In this document: piece after piece, positions 9,296-19,100 of the stretch
Numbering within the stretch: the first letter of the stretch is position 1
Layout: each line of letters opens with the position of its first letter
DNA from: CAVZCK01 sp963798805
GTDB taxonomy: Bacteria; Pseudomonadota; Alphaproteobacteria; Rhizobiales; Rhodomicrobiaceae
Direction: 5' to 3'
Length of the DNA stretch: 64,000 bases
Assembly (NCBI GenBank): GCA_963798805.1
Contig: CAWCVC010000011.1
Span: 620,001-684,000 of the forward strand
Notes under the pieces: generated by a model
Told to the model about the DNA's origin: nothing
The model's input: only the letters and a program-made list of their open reading frames with translations
Database searches by the model: none
Program-made: the position numbers and the translations under genes

Positions 9296-11206
9296 ATGAA
9301 TGGCAAAGACAGGGCTAACATCCTGGTCGTCGACGATCAGCCTGCCAAGCTGCTGGCCTACGAGGCCATTCTCGGCGAGCTGGGCGAAAATCTCATTACC
9401 GCGGGGTCCGCAAGGGAAGCCTTCGATCACCTCCTGAAACTCGATTTCGCCCTGGTCCTTATCGACGTGTGCATGCCTGACCTGGACGGATTCCAGCTCG
9501 CCTCGATGATGCGGGAGCATCCCCGCTTCGAGAAAACGCCGATCATTTTCATTTCTGCGATTCATCTAACCGACTTCGATCGGCTGCGCGGCTATGAGCG
9601 CGGCGCCGTCGACTATGTCCCCGTGCCGATCGTTCCCGAGATCCTGCGCGCCAAGGTCAAGATCTTTGTAGAGCTCAATCGGAAGACGCAGGCACTCCAG
9701 CGTCTGAACGAGGCGCTCGAAGAAAGGGTGCGGCAACGCACTGCGGAGTTGGAGGCTTTCGGTCAGCGCCTGCAGGAGAGCGAGGAGCGCCTCCGGCTCG
9801 CCAGCGAAGCGGCCCAGTTCGGCACTTACGACTTTCACGCGACATCAGGGCGGATTCATTGCTCACCACAATTAAAGGAACTTATGGGGCTTGCTCCGAG
9901 CGATGACGATGCCATGAATCTCGAGGACTTTATCCGCCTCATCCATCTTGAGGATCGCGATCTCGTCCGGCGTTCTCTGACGGGGGCCGAGCGCGACGAG
10001 ACGGATCGGCACAGCCTCGAATTTCGCGTCGTCGGTTCGGATAACTGCGTTTATTGGCTTCATGCCCGCGGCCGCACGTTCTTTTCAGCCGGCGCCGAGG
10101 GGGAGCAGTCGACGCGGGTCATGGGGACGCTGCTGGACGTTACCGAGCGCAAACAAAGCGAAGAGCGTCAGCTGCTGCTGATGGCCGAACTGGACCACCG
10201 GGTGAAGAACATTCTCGCCAATGTCAGCGCGATCGCGAAGCTCTCAAGCCGGCGCACGAACTCCGTTGCGGAATTCGTGCAGGCGCTCGATGCGCGCATT
10301 CAGGCGGTGGCCCGAGCTCACAGCATGCTGCGTAGGGATAATTGGACCGGGATCGGCTTGCGGGAATATCTGTCCGAACTGCTCTCGCCATTTACCGCTT
10401 CCAGAGGCGCCAATATCATTCTCGACGGGGATGAAATTCGCCTCAGGCCGAAAGCCGCCCAATCACTGACCCTGGTCTTTCACGAGCTTGCGACAAATGC
10501 GGCAAAATACGGCGCATTGTCCGTGCAGGACGGGCGCGTCGAAGTCCGCTGGGTGAGGCAAGCCGCCAAGGGCCCGGATTGGGTCGAGCTTGTCTGGACC
10601 GAAACCAGTGGGCCGCCGGTCAACGCTCCCGTCGCGAATGGGTTCGGACTGACGGTCATTCGAGCGGCGAGCACCGAACTGGAAGCTCATGTAGACCATC
10701 AATTCACTCCGTCGGGCGTAACCTTCATTTTCAATGGTCCTATCGAGCAGACAATTCAACCGGTGCAGCCCCTGCGAGCCGTGAGCTCGCGTTCTCCGGA
10801 GCAGGATCTCAGGAATGCCGAACCGGGCAAGTACCGCATTCTCCTGGTCGAGGATGAGGCGTTGGTCGCCCTTCAAGTGAAATCCGACCTGGAAAGCGCC
10901 GGCCACGCCGTGATCGGACCGGCCCGCAATCTCTGGCAGGGCATGGAACTGGCGAAGAGCATCGAACTGGACTTTGCCTTGCTCGATTTGCGGCTGGGCG
11001 ATGAGCTGAGCACTCTCGTGGCCGATCAGCTTATTATGCGGGGAATTCCGTTTGCCTTCGGCACCGGTTACGAGGACCGGAGCATCCTTCCGGAGCGCTT
11101 GCAGCGGATACCCTGTCTGGCGAAGCCTTACGCCGTCGGCAGCGTTGCCGAGATGGTCGACCGGATCATGGCCAGATCGGCCGGCACGTCGGCATTCGCA
11201 AGCTGA
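9296..11206 (+). CDS. hybrid HWE kinase: receiver-PAS-HWE-receiver
   Basis: The frame is open from 9194, but the ATG at 9296 follows a GAGGGGCGG ribosome site 11 bases after the upstream stop, giving 636 residues. Domains: receiver (about 8-125; LIDVCMPDLDG), coiled coil (about 130-165), PAS with PAC end (about 165-290), HWE kinase (about 297-490; ELDHRVKNILANVSAI, FHELATNAAKYGAL, VWTETSGPP, NGFGL) and a second receiver (about 515-632; ILLVEDEALVAL, ALLDLRLGDE). The last receiver carries PFAFGTGYED, close to the FATGUY signature of alphaproteobacterial stress-response receivers. The N-terminal receiver may control the kinase in response to the upstream HAMP kinase. Soluble and probably co-transcribed with 4374-9284. 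Confidence 0.92.
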   Translation: MNGKDRANILVVDDQPAKLLAYEAILGELGENLITAGSAREAFDHLLKLDFALVLIDVCMPDLDGFQLASMMREHPRFEKTPIIFISAIHLTDFDRLRGYERGAVDYVPVPIVPEILRAKVKIFVELNRKTQALQRLNEALEERVRQRTAELEAFGQRLQESEERLRLASEAAQFGTYDFHATSGRIHCSPQLKELMGLAPSDDDAMNLEDFIRLIHLEDRDLVRRSLTGAERDETDRHSLEFRVVGSDNCVYWLHARGRTFFSAGAEGEQSTRVMGTLLDVTERKQSEERQLLLMAELDHRVKNILANVSAIAKLSSRRTNSVAEFVQALDARIQAVARAHSMLRRDNWTGIGLREYLSELLSPFTASRGANIILDGDEIRLRPKAAQSLTLVFHELATNAAKYGALSVQDGRVEVRWVRQAAKGPDWVELVWTETSGPPVNAPVANGFGLTVIRAASTELEAHVDHQFTPSGVTFIFNGPIEQTIQPVQPLRAVSSRSPEQDLRNAEPGKYRILLVEDEALVALQVKSDLESAGHAVIGPARNLWQGMELAKSIELDFALLDLRLGDELSTLVADQLIMRGIPFAFGTGYEDRSILPERLQRIPCLAKPYAVGSVAEMVDRIMARSAGTSAFAS

Positions 11207-11231
11207 GCGAATTCTGAGCTGGGGCGACGCT

Positions 11232-12311
11232 TTACCGCTCCCCTATATCGATCACATTCATCTTGACCTGCCGCGTCTTGCCGCTCCGCTCTACGGTAAG
11301 AGCAACCGTCCCGCCGGGACCTGCCTGTTCGAGCTTGTCGGTGAGGTCGGTAAGATGCTGCACCGGGTCGCCATTCACCGCGACGATAACGTCGCCTATC
11401 GTTCCGGTGGTCCGGTCGATGCCCTTTAAGTCGGCTTTTGCGGCGGGCGAGCCTGGTACGACGTCGGCGATGACGATTCCATTCACGCCCAGTTGGGCGG
11501 TCACCGCCTCGTTGGCGACGAGAATGCCGATACCGGGCGTCGGCACGCGCCCGGAGCGGATCAACGCCGGAATGATGCGGTTCACCACATTGACGGGAAT
11601 GGCAAAGCCAATTCCCGCATTGGCGCCGGAGGGCGAATAGATAGCGCTGTTGACGCCGATCAGCCTGCCGGACGAATCGAGCAGCGGTCCACCCGAATTG
11701 CCCGGATTGATCGCGGCATCGGTCTGGATCACGTCCGAAATTTCGCGCCCGCCGCTTGTGGGCAACCGCCTCTTCAGTGCGCTGATGATCCCCATGGTCA
11801 GCGACTGATCGAGGCCGAACGGATTGCCGATCGCGTAAGCGATCTGTCCGACCTGCAGGTCCTTGGCGTTGCCGAGCGGTATGGGCGGCGGCAAAGGTTT
11901 GCGCGTATCGAGCTGCAATACGGCAAGATCGTAATTGGGTGTGCGCCCGGCCACCGTCGCCCGCAAAACGTCGCCCGAGGCGAGGCGTACGACGATCGTG
12001 GTCGTATTGGCAATCACATGATTGTTGGTGACGACGTGGCCTGCGTCGTCCCAGATGAAGCCGGTGCCGGTCTGCACGGTGCCGGTCTGCTGTGCGCTGG
12101 CCGGCTGCGCCACAACCTGAACGACCGATGGCGCGACAGACTGGAACACATGGATGGTCGAACGCTCGAACTGAGAAAGGTCGCCTCTGGCGGCGACGGG
12201 GCGGGGCGTACTGGCGGAGAAGATGGCGCGGTTGAAGTAGGGTTGCACGAGCAGTGCTGCAAGAAGCACCGCAACGACAATGAGCAGAACCCGGACGAAG
12301 CGGTCGTTCAT
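11232..12311 (-). CDS. HtrA/Deg-family serine protease with PDZ domain
   Basis: The frame opens at 12407, but the ATG at 12311 gives a sensible protein of 359 residues with an N-terminal membrane anchor or signal (about 6-23), placing the body in the periplasm. The trypsin-like triad is visible as His98 (VTNNHVIA), Asp128 (NYDLAVL) and Ser206 (GNSGGPLL). One PDZ domain follows (about 260-355), so it is shorter than two-PDZ DegP and closer to DegS-like or other one-PDZ members. Such proteases degrade or sense misfolded envelope proteins. It converges with the kinase gene ending at 11206. Confidence 0.9.
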   Translation of the reverse strand: MNDRFVRVLLIVVAVLLAALLVQPYFNRAIFSASTPRPVAARGDLSQFERSTIHVFQSVAPSVVQVVAQPASAQQTGTVQTGTGFIWDDAGHVVTNNHVIANTTTIVVRLASGDVLRATVAGRTPNYDLAVLQLDTRKPLPPPIPLGNAKDLQVGQIAYAIGNPFGLDQSLTMGIISALKRRLPTSGGREISDVIQTDAAINPGNSGGPLLDSSGRLIGVNSAIYSPSGANAGIGFAIPVNVVNRIIPALIRSGRVPTPGIGILVANEAVTAQLGVNGIVIADVVPGSPAAKADLKGIDRTTGTIGDVIVAVNGDPVQHLTDLTDKLEQAGPGGTVALTVERSGKTRQVKMNVIDIGER

Positions 12312-12538
12312 CCGCCGGCTCCCGCATGGCGCGTGAGCCGTTTGCCCCCGAAAGGCCGCGCACCGCGTGGCATCTCTTGCTTCATCGTGCAGTTCGCCGG
12401 TAATCACTTGACGATGCGCGCCGCATCATCGCGGCTCGGAGGAACCGGGCTCCAAATTCTCACAGTAGTGGTAAGGCCGCTGAGCTGCAATGGGGAGCGA
12501 AAATCGGCAAAGGTGCGTAATTCTCTCTGATATCGGAC

Positions 12539-12560
12539 GAGGAGGCCGAGTGGCCTCCTC
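12539..12560 (-). terminator. hairpin downstream of the YciE/YciF-like gene
   Basis: A perfect 9-bp stem (GAGGAGGCC with GGCCTCCTC) and a 4-base loop lie 18 bases after the stop of the gene ending at 12578. There is no clear T tract, so this is a terminator-like hairpin or transcript-stabilising structure, not a proven intrinsic terminator. Confidence 0.45.
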
Positions 12561-12577
12561 CCTCTCACGCATGACTA

Positions 12578-13081
12578 TCACGCCGCCTGCCGATTGACCT
12601 TGCTTTCTGCGATGGACGTCAGCTTCCGGTCCGTCGCTTCTTCTTCGTCCAGGGTCTGCTTGAGCAGATTGGCGCAATCCTCGCGGCCAAGCTGCTTGGC
12701 CCAGGCAATGAGCGTGCCGTAGCGCGTGATCTCATAGTGCTCGACGGCCTGAGCTGAGGCCAGCAGGGCGGCATCCAAAACGTCCTTATCGGCTATATCC
12801 CCAGCAATCTCATCGGCTTCCTCGATGATGCCGTCGATCGCAGGGCAATCCACGCCTTTTGGCGTTTGACCGATCATCTGGAACACCTGGTCGAGGCGCC
12901 TGATCTGGTTCTCGGTTTCATGCAGATGCGTCTCGAAAGCCTGTTTGAGCTGAGGGTCTTGCGCCTTCTCGATCATGGTCGGCAATGCCTGGGTGATCTG
13001 ATTTTCGGCATAGTAGATATCCTGCAGCGTATGCATGAACAGGTCGTCGAAGGTCTTGATGTCTCGCGTAAATAAGCCCAT
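12578..13081 (-). CDS. YciE/YciF-like ferritin-fold stress protein (DUF892)
   Basis: The ATG at 13081 is preceded by AAGGAG at good spacing, giving 167 residues starting MGLFTRDI. The protein is all-helical and carries the family pattern DLFMHTLQDIYYAENQ near the N-terminus and ETENQIRRLDQVF and EHYEITRYG further on, where Glu, His and Asp residues form a ferritin-like di-metal site. The family is induced by stress in many bacteria; its role is uncertain, with iron or oxidant protection proposed. A near-EcfG site lies about 70-90 bases upstream. Confidence 0.9.
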   Translation of the reverse strand: MGLFTRDIKTFDDLFMHTLQDIYYAENQITQALPTMIEKAQDPQLKQAFETHLHETENQIRRLDQVFQMIGQTPKGVDCPAIDGIIEEADEIAGDIADKDVLDAALLASAQAVEHYEITRYGTLIAWAKQLGREDCANLLKQTLDEEEATDRKLTSIAESKVNRQAA

Positions 13082-13669
13082 AGCGCTCTGCTCCTTGATC
13101 AAGCGTTGTTATTTGGCTAGCTCGGGCGCGCGCCCTGAGCCTCATGACAACGCAGTGCCCCGAGAAGAGTTTCGCGGCAACCGGCGGCGCATGCACTCGG
13201 TTAGTGGGCGCAGACGGCGATAGCCGACCGCCCTCAGCGCGGGCGGAGAGAAGTCGAAGGGTGAACAGGTTTTGGCAAGCGGAGGGGGCGAAATTTCGCG
13301 CTAGCCCGGTGGATCGGATGGGCCAAGACATGAATGACGCTTCGTCGGCTTTTAAAGCTGATCTCTGGATCAGCGGCCCTCGGATAAAGTTTGATATTCT
13401 CCGCCCTCACATTGGCGCTTGGCATATTGCAGCAACCGGCACCGCCGCCGTTCCCTAGGCCGATCCGACAATTTCGTCTGATCTCCAGCCTCTCTGAAAG
13501 AAAACATTCCGGGCAGCAATGCAGACTCTTCCTTCGCAATCTGTAGCGGATCTCCTCGTCTCCACGTCCGGTTGAGCGTATATTTAGAAGGCCGAGGAAC
13601 CGGCCTGTGCTGTCCTACCTGCAGGAGTTATTCTGTGCGGGTGTCGGACTTGTAGTCTCTCGAGGTGCG
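13082..13669. other. 588-base intergenic region with a weak EcfG-like site
   Basis: I find no supportable gene here; the open frames lack ribosome sites and family features. On the minus strand, GAAAC at 13173-13169, 16 bases, then CGTT at 13152-13149 is one mismatch from the EcfG consensus and faces the YciE/YciF-like gene. A short hairpin (CCGCCC at 13228-13233 with GGGCGG at 13241-13246) lies further up. Confidence 0.35.
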
Positions 13670-15775
13670 ATGACGAAAATCGAGACGAAGTGGAGCGCCT
13701 GCCCACATGATTGCCCGAGCGTTTGCGCGCTCGACGCGGAGGTTCTGGAAACCGGGCGCATTGGCCGGGTGCGGGGCGCCAAATCGCATCCGTACACGCT
13801 CGGCGTCATCTGCGAAAAAGTCGCCCGCTATGCCGAACGCATCCATCATCCTGAGCGCTTGCTTCACCCGTTGAAGCGAATGGGGCGGAAAGGCGAGGGC
13901 GAGTGGCAGGCGATTTCCTGGGACGACGCCCTCGACGAGGTTGCCGCCGCCCTGCTCAAGGCCGAGGAGAGCTATGGCCCGGAAGCCGTCTGGCCGTACT
14001 ACTACGCCGGCACGATGGGGCTCGTGCAGCGCGACGGCATCAACCGCCTGCGGCACGTGAAGCGCTATTCCCGCCAGCATTCCACCATCTGCACGAGCCT
14101 CGCCTGGTCCGGCTGGATCGCCGGCACGGGCGCGCTCCACGGTGTCGATCCGCGCGAGATGCGCAAATCCGACCTGATCGTGATGTGGGGCGGCAATCCT
14201 GTGAACACGCAGGTCAATGTCATGACCCAGATCGCGCTGGCGCGAAAGGAGCGCGGCACGAAGCTGGCCGTGGTCGACGTCTACAAGACCGGCACCATGC
14301 AGCGGGCCGACATGCCGATTCTGATCAGGCCGGGCACTGACGGTGCGCTCGCCTGCGCGATCATGCATGTGCTCTTCCGCGACGGCCTGGCGGATCGGGA
14401 CTACCTCGATCGTTATACAGACGTCCCTGCCGAACTCGAAGTCCATCTCCGCGACAAAACGCCCGACTGGGCGGCTGCCATCATCGGCTTGCCGGCGGCG
14501 GAAATCGAAGCCTTCGCCCATGCCATCGGGGAGACGAAGCGCACCTATTTCCGCCTCGGCTACGGCTTCAGCCGCTCCCGCAACGGCGCGGTGAACATGC
14601 ACGCCGTCCTGTCCATCCCGGCGGTTAGCGGCGCCTGGGCCTATGAGGGTGGCGGAGCGCTGCACTCCAATTCCGGTCTCTACGGGCTCGACACGACGCT
14701 GATCGAAGGCCGGGACCGCGCCGATCGCTCGATCCGCGCACTCGATCAGTCGCGCATCGGCGCCGTGCTCGCCGGCGACGAGGAGGACATCGGCGAGGGG
14801 CCGCCAGTCGCCGCGCTGTTCATACAGAACACCAATCCGGTAAACGTCGCGCCCGACCAGACCCGTGTGCGGCAGGGGTTCCTGCGCGAGGACCTGTTCG
14901 TCTGCGTGCATGAGCAGTTCATGACCGATACGGCGCGTCTCGCCGACATCGTGCTTCCGGCGACGATGTTTCTTGAGCATGACGACATCTACCGGTCGGG
15001 CGGCCATACCCATCTGATGTTCGGGCCGAAAATCCTCGATGCGCCGGGCGAATGCCGGCCGAACCATTTTGTCCTGTGCGAGCTGGCGAAAAGGCTCGGC
15101 GCCGCTCATGCCGGTTTCGACATGAGCGAGCGCGAGATCATCGACGCCACGCTGCGCAGGAGCGGAAAGGGAACGCTTGCCGAGCTCGAGGCCGGCCGCT
15201 GGCTGGATTGCGCTCCATCTTTCGAGAAGGCTCATTACCTCTCTGGCTTTGCGCTTCCCGGCGGAAGATTCCGCTTCAAGCCGGACTGGGCGGCCGACCT
15301 GCTCGGCAGATCGGAACCGTCGCCGCCTCGCTATCGCGCCTTTGCCGCCTCCATGCCGAAGCTGCCCGATTATTGGCCCGTGATCGACCATGCCGACGAC
15401 AAGCACCCCTTCCGCTTGGTGGCAGCACCAGCGCGCACCTTCCTTAATTCGAGCTTCAGTGAGACGCCAGGCAGCCGGATGCGCGAGAAGCGGCCCGAAA
15501 TCCTCATGCATCCCGATGACGCCACCGCGCACGCATTGGAGGATGGCCAACTTGTCCAGGTCGGCAACCGGCAAGGCGGGGTTCTTCTCGCTTTGCGAAT
15601 CTTCGCCGGCGTCAGGCCGGGCATCGTCATCGCGGAGGGGATCTGGCCTAATGACAAGCACAAGGGCATGGCCGGTATCAACACCCTGACATCCGCCGAC
15701 GCGGCAGCCCCGCTCGGTGGCGCGGCCTTTCATGATACCCATGTTTGGATCAGGTGCGCTGACAAGAGCGCCTGA
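13670..15775 (+). CDS. molybdopterin oxidoreductase (DMSO-reductase family, cytoplasmic)
   Basis: The frame is open from 13607, but the ATG at 13670 after GAGGTG starts MTKIETKWSACPHDCPSVC, typical of the family, giving 701 residues. Four cysteines in the N-terminal region (CPHDCPSVC, then GVICEK) fit a [4Fe-4S] site. The Mo-bisPGD domains follow (SDLIVMWGGNPVNTQ; LFIQNTNPVNVAPDQ; TMFLEHDDIYRSGG), and the C-terminal dinucleotide-binding domain starts near 590 (NSSFSETPGSRMREKRPE). There is no Tat signal, so it should act in the cytoplasm. It stands alone without electron-transfer subunits. The substrate is unknown; S- or N-oxides or small organic acids are possible. Confidence 0.88.
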   Translation: MTKIETKWSACPHDCPSVCALDAEVLETGRIGRVRGAKSHPYTLGVICEKVARYAERIHHPERLLHPLKRMGRKGEGEWQAISWDDALDEVAAALLKAEESYGPEAVWPYYYAGTMGLVQRDGINRLRHVKRYSRQHSTICTSLAWSGWIAGTGALHGVDPREMRKSDLIVMWGGNPVNTQVNVMTQIALARKERGTKLAVVDVYKTGTMQRADMPILIRPGTDGALACAIMHVLFRDGLADRDYLDRYTDVPAELEVHLRDKTPDWAAAIIGLPAAEIEAFAHAIGETKRTYFRLGYGFSRSRNGAVNMHAVLSIPAVSGAWAYEGGGALHSNSGLYGLDTTLIEGRDRADRSIRALDQSRIGAVLAGDEEDIGEGPPVAALFIQNTNPVNVAPDQTRVRQGFLREDLFVCVHEQFMTDTARLADIVLPATMFLEHDDIYRSGGHTHLMFGPKILDAPGECRPNHFVLCELAKRLGAAHAGFDMSEREIIDATLRRSGKGTLAELEAGRWLDCAPSFEKAHYLSGFALPGGRFRFKPDWAADLLGRSEPSPPRYRAFAASMPKLPDYWPVIDHADDKHPFRLVAAPARTFLNSSFSETPGSRMREKRPEILMHPDDATAHALEDGQLVQVGNRQGGVLLALRIFAGVRPGIVIAEGIWPNDKHKGMAGINTLTSADAAAPLGGAAFHDTHVWIRCADKSA

Positions 15776-16084
15776 GTGCGATCAAACGGGCGACGCTCGG
15801 CCTTCGCGTGCTTGCGGAAGCGCTTAGGAGCGGCTGAGGGCTGACGAAGGAAGCAAGGATGTTTCGAAAATGTATAGGGCCGGGATTAACCCGGCCCAGG
15901 TGAAGAGAATTATTGTTTTTACAATATGGGGGGCAGGGTTAAGGGTACAACATACATAAGAACACTATGAGTTTTGGCTTAATTCCCAAACGGATGCAAT
16001 AACGCATTCAAAAAGCACCAGCGGTCCTTGCCGGCTGTTTTTGCCGTAACCACCGGACTGATTGCAAGCTATCCTTAAAGCATT
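15776..16084. other. intergenic region, locally AT-rich
   Basis: No gene is supported between the molybdopterin oxidoreductase and the regulator gene. It holds the hairpin at 15877-15897 and an AT-richer stretch (about 15900-16000) of the kind where promoters lie, but I cannot assign -35 and -10 boxes with confidence. Confidence 0.4.
15877..15897 (+). terminator. hairpin, possible terminator
   Basis: A perfect 8-bp GC-only stem (GGGCCGGG with CCCGGCCC) and a 5-base loop lie about 100 bases after the oxidoreductase stop. The T-rich stretch ATTATTGTTTTT starts about 13 bases past the stem, further than in a canonical intrinsic terminator, so the assignment is tentative. Confidence 0.45.
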
Positions 16085-16118
16085 ATAGATCCCGCGATAG
16101 AACCGTGATAGATCCGTG
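16085..16118 (+). promoter_or_regulatory. three tandem 11-12 bp repeats upstream of the SARP-like regulator
   Basis: ATAGATCCCGCG (16085-16096), ATAGAACCGTG (16097-16107) and ATAGATCCGTG (16108-16118) stand head to tail 28 bases before the regulator start. SARP-type regulators are known to bind direct repeats with an 11-bp period, so this may be an operator for autoregulation. The link to the neighbouring protein is inference. Confidence 0.5.
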
Positions 16119-16146
16119 AAATCGGACACGGTACGGGTAAAGTCTT

Positions 16147-19100
16147 ATGGAGAGATTGCGCCTCCAGCTGCTGGGCGCGTTTCGGCTGCAAAGCGCGTCC
16201 GGCGAACCGAAGCTTCTGCCGACAAAGAAGAGCAAGGCGCTGCTTGCCTATCTCGCCCTGAGCGGCGAGCAGCTGCATTCGCGATCGTCGCTCGCTGGCT
16301 TGTTTTGGGATGACGCAGCTGAACGGCAGGCGCGCGAAAGTCTGCGCCAGACGCTCAGCCTGCTGCGCAGAATGCTGCAATCCTCTTGCGCCCAGCCGAT
16401 CATGAGCGAAGGCGATGCCGTTGCGCTCGACCGGTCCGTGCTTCATGTCGATGCTCTCGAATTCGTTCAGTTCGCGGAGGCGAGCGAGCCTGAGGCGCAG
16501 GAACGTGCCGCCGGTCTCTATAGTGGGGAGCTGCTCGAGGGTTTGAATTTACACGCCCCGGAGTTTGATCGCTGGCTGATGGCGGCACGCCAGGGCTTTC
16601 ACGAGAGAGCCGTCGACCTTCTCAGCCGATTGCTGTCTCATCACATCGCCTCGAGCAATCTGGAACGCGCGGCCTCAGTCGCCACGCGGCTCCTCACCCT
16701 CGATCCTTTGCGCGAAAGCAGTCATCGCGCCCTGATGGAGCTGTACAGCAAGCAAGGCCGCTATGCAGCGGCGCTGCGGCAATATCAGACGTGTGCCGAG
16801 GTGCTCTCGCGCGAGCTGAACGTCGAACCCGAACCGCGGACGACGGCCCTTTATCGCGAAATCCGCGCGCTGCGCAATGCGCCCCGGGGGGCGGCTTCCG
16901 AGATCGCCCGGCCGAGACCGGCGGCGGCCGGTCCCCGCGAAACCGGACAACAGCGCGGGCGTCCGCTCGAGAGGCGGCAGATCACCGTGCTGACCTGCGA
17001 GATTGCCGGCCTCGATGCGTTGGCCGGCGAGCTCGAACCGGAAGAGCTGGTGGCCGTTGCCGCTCAATGCCGCCGGCAATGCGTAGCGATCATCGAGCGC
17101 TTCGGCGGGCATATAGAGGGGTTTGCCGGCGACCGCTTTAGCGCGCTTTTCGGTTTTCCGAATGCCAATGAGCACAGTGCCGAAGAGGCGGTCCGCGCTG
17201 GGCTTGTCCTGAGCACGGAAGCGCGCGGGCCGCAGACCATCTCTCCGGAGAAGGTCGCCACGCGCATCGGGATAGCCACGAGTCCCGTGGTTGCCGGAGA
17301 ATTCAGCGAGGACAAGGCGGAGGCGGCCTTCGCGCTCATCGGAGAAGCCCCCCGCATCGCAAATCTGCTACAGACCATCGCGCCTCGGCACGCGGTTCTT
17401 ATCGCGGGACGGACAAAGGACCTGGTGAAGGACCTGTTCAAGTGCTCCTTGTTTACCGAGCCGGTCTTTGCCGACAGCGCGGGATCGGACTCATTCTGGC
17501 AGGTCCTCGGCGAGGCGCGCAGCCCAACGCGTTTCACGGCTCTGCATCGGCCGGACAGATCGCCGTTCACTGGACGTGAAACCGAGCTAGCGGACTTGCT
17601 CGACTGCTGGCAGAAAGCCCAACGCGGCGACGGCGGCATCGTCTTCATTACCGGGGAGGCGGGTATCGGAAAATCGCGGCTTGCGCTTGAAATTCAAAAG
17701 CAGATCGCGCCGCGGCCGCATTCGGAGCTACTATTTCAGTGCTCTCCATTTCATGCGAACAGCGCCCTTTATCCGTTCATCTGCGAATTGGAGCGTGCCG
17801 CGGATCTTCATACCGCCGACGACGCCGGGGAGAAGCTCGAAAAGCTGGGGGCTATGCTTTCCAGCTATGCGCCGACGGTCCAGGATATAGCGCCGCTTTT
17901 CGCGCAGCTTCTGTCAATTCCGGCGGAAGGGAGCTATCCATCCCTCGCCCTGAGCCCGGCTCAGCAGCGGCGGAAAACGCTCGCCGCGCTGCTCGACCGC
18001 ATAGAGAGTTTCGCGCGGTGCAATCCGTTGCTGGTGGTGTTCGAAGACTGTCAATGGGCGGACGCCAGCTCACTTGAAGTACTGGACCTGCTGGCCGACC
18101 GCATACGTGCCCTGCCGGTGCTGTTGCTGGTGACCGCGCGGCCCGGCTTCGAGCCGGCGTGGGGCGGGCTGGGACACGTTCGTCAGATGACACTCGATCG
18201 GATGATCGACGCTCAGGCCCGCACGCTGGTTCAGAATTTGAGTCACGAGCGGGCTTTGCCGATCGGCATTGTCGATCAGATTGTCGCGAAGACCGATGGC
18301 ATTCCGCTCTTTCTCGAAGAAATGACCCAGGTGGTGCTCGAATCCGACGTTTCGGATGAATTGGGCGCTAGCGCGCCATTTTACGGCGGAGATCGGGATT
18401 TTGCTATACCCGCAAGTCTGCACGACCTGCTGATGGCCCGGCTCGACCGCCTGGGCGAAGCCAAAAATACTGCGCAGATCGCCGCCGTCATCGGGCGGGA
18501 ATTTTCCGAGAACCTGCTGCGCGCCGTGGCCGGCCCATTCATCGACAGGCTGGATGACGACCTGGCGCTGCTCGCGTCGTCCGGTCTCGTTTTCGAACAG
18601 CCCTCGCAATCAGGACGGTCCTTCGCCTTCAAGCACGCCCTGGTGCGCGATACGGCCTATCAAAGCGTACTGAAAGGACGCCGCCAGCAAATGCATGGCA
18701 CCATCGCGGGCGCGATCCGGGAATCGTTTCCAGCTGTGGAAAAAAATCAGCCAGAACTCGTGGCCCGCCATCTCACGGACGCCGGAATGACCGCTCCGGC
18801 GCTCGGCTATTGGCTCAAAGCTGGAGTCCGCGCTTTCCTGCGCTCCGCGAATTGCGAAGCGATCGCGCATCTCGAACACGGTCTGGAGCTGGTCCCGGCC
18901 CTCGACACGCCCGCGGACCGGCGCCGCTGGGAACGGAAACTGCTGGCCGCGATGGGGCCGGCAGTGATGGCCGTTGAAGGCTACGCGGCTGCGAAAAGCC
19001 AACGCGTGTTCGAAAAAGCCTGGGAGCTTATCGACGAAGACTGTCCCCCCGCGGAAAGGCTCCGCATCATTTGCGGTCTTTGGAATTTGCGCTCCCAACA

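Noticed and set aside
13628..15742. 704-residue minus-strand open frame antisense to the molybdopterin oxidoreductase
   Set aside because: Shadow frame caused by GC-rich third positions; the plus strand shows all family motifs.
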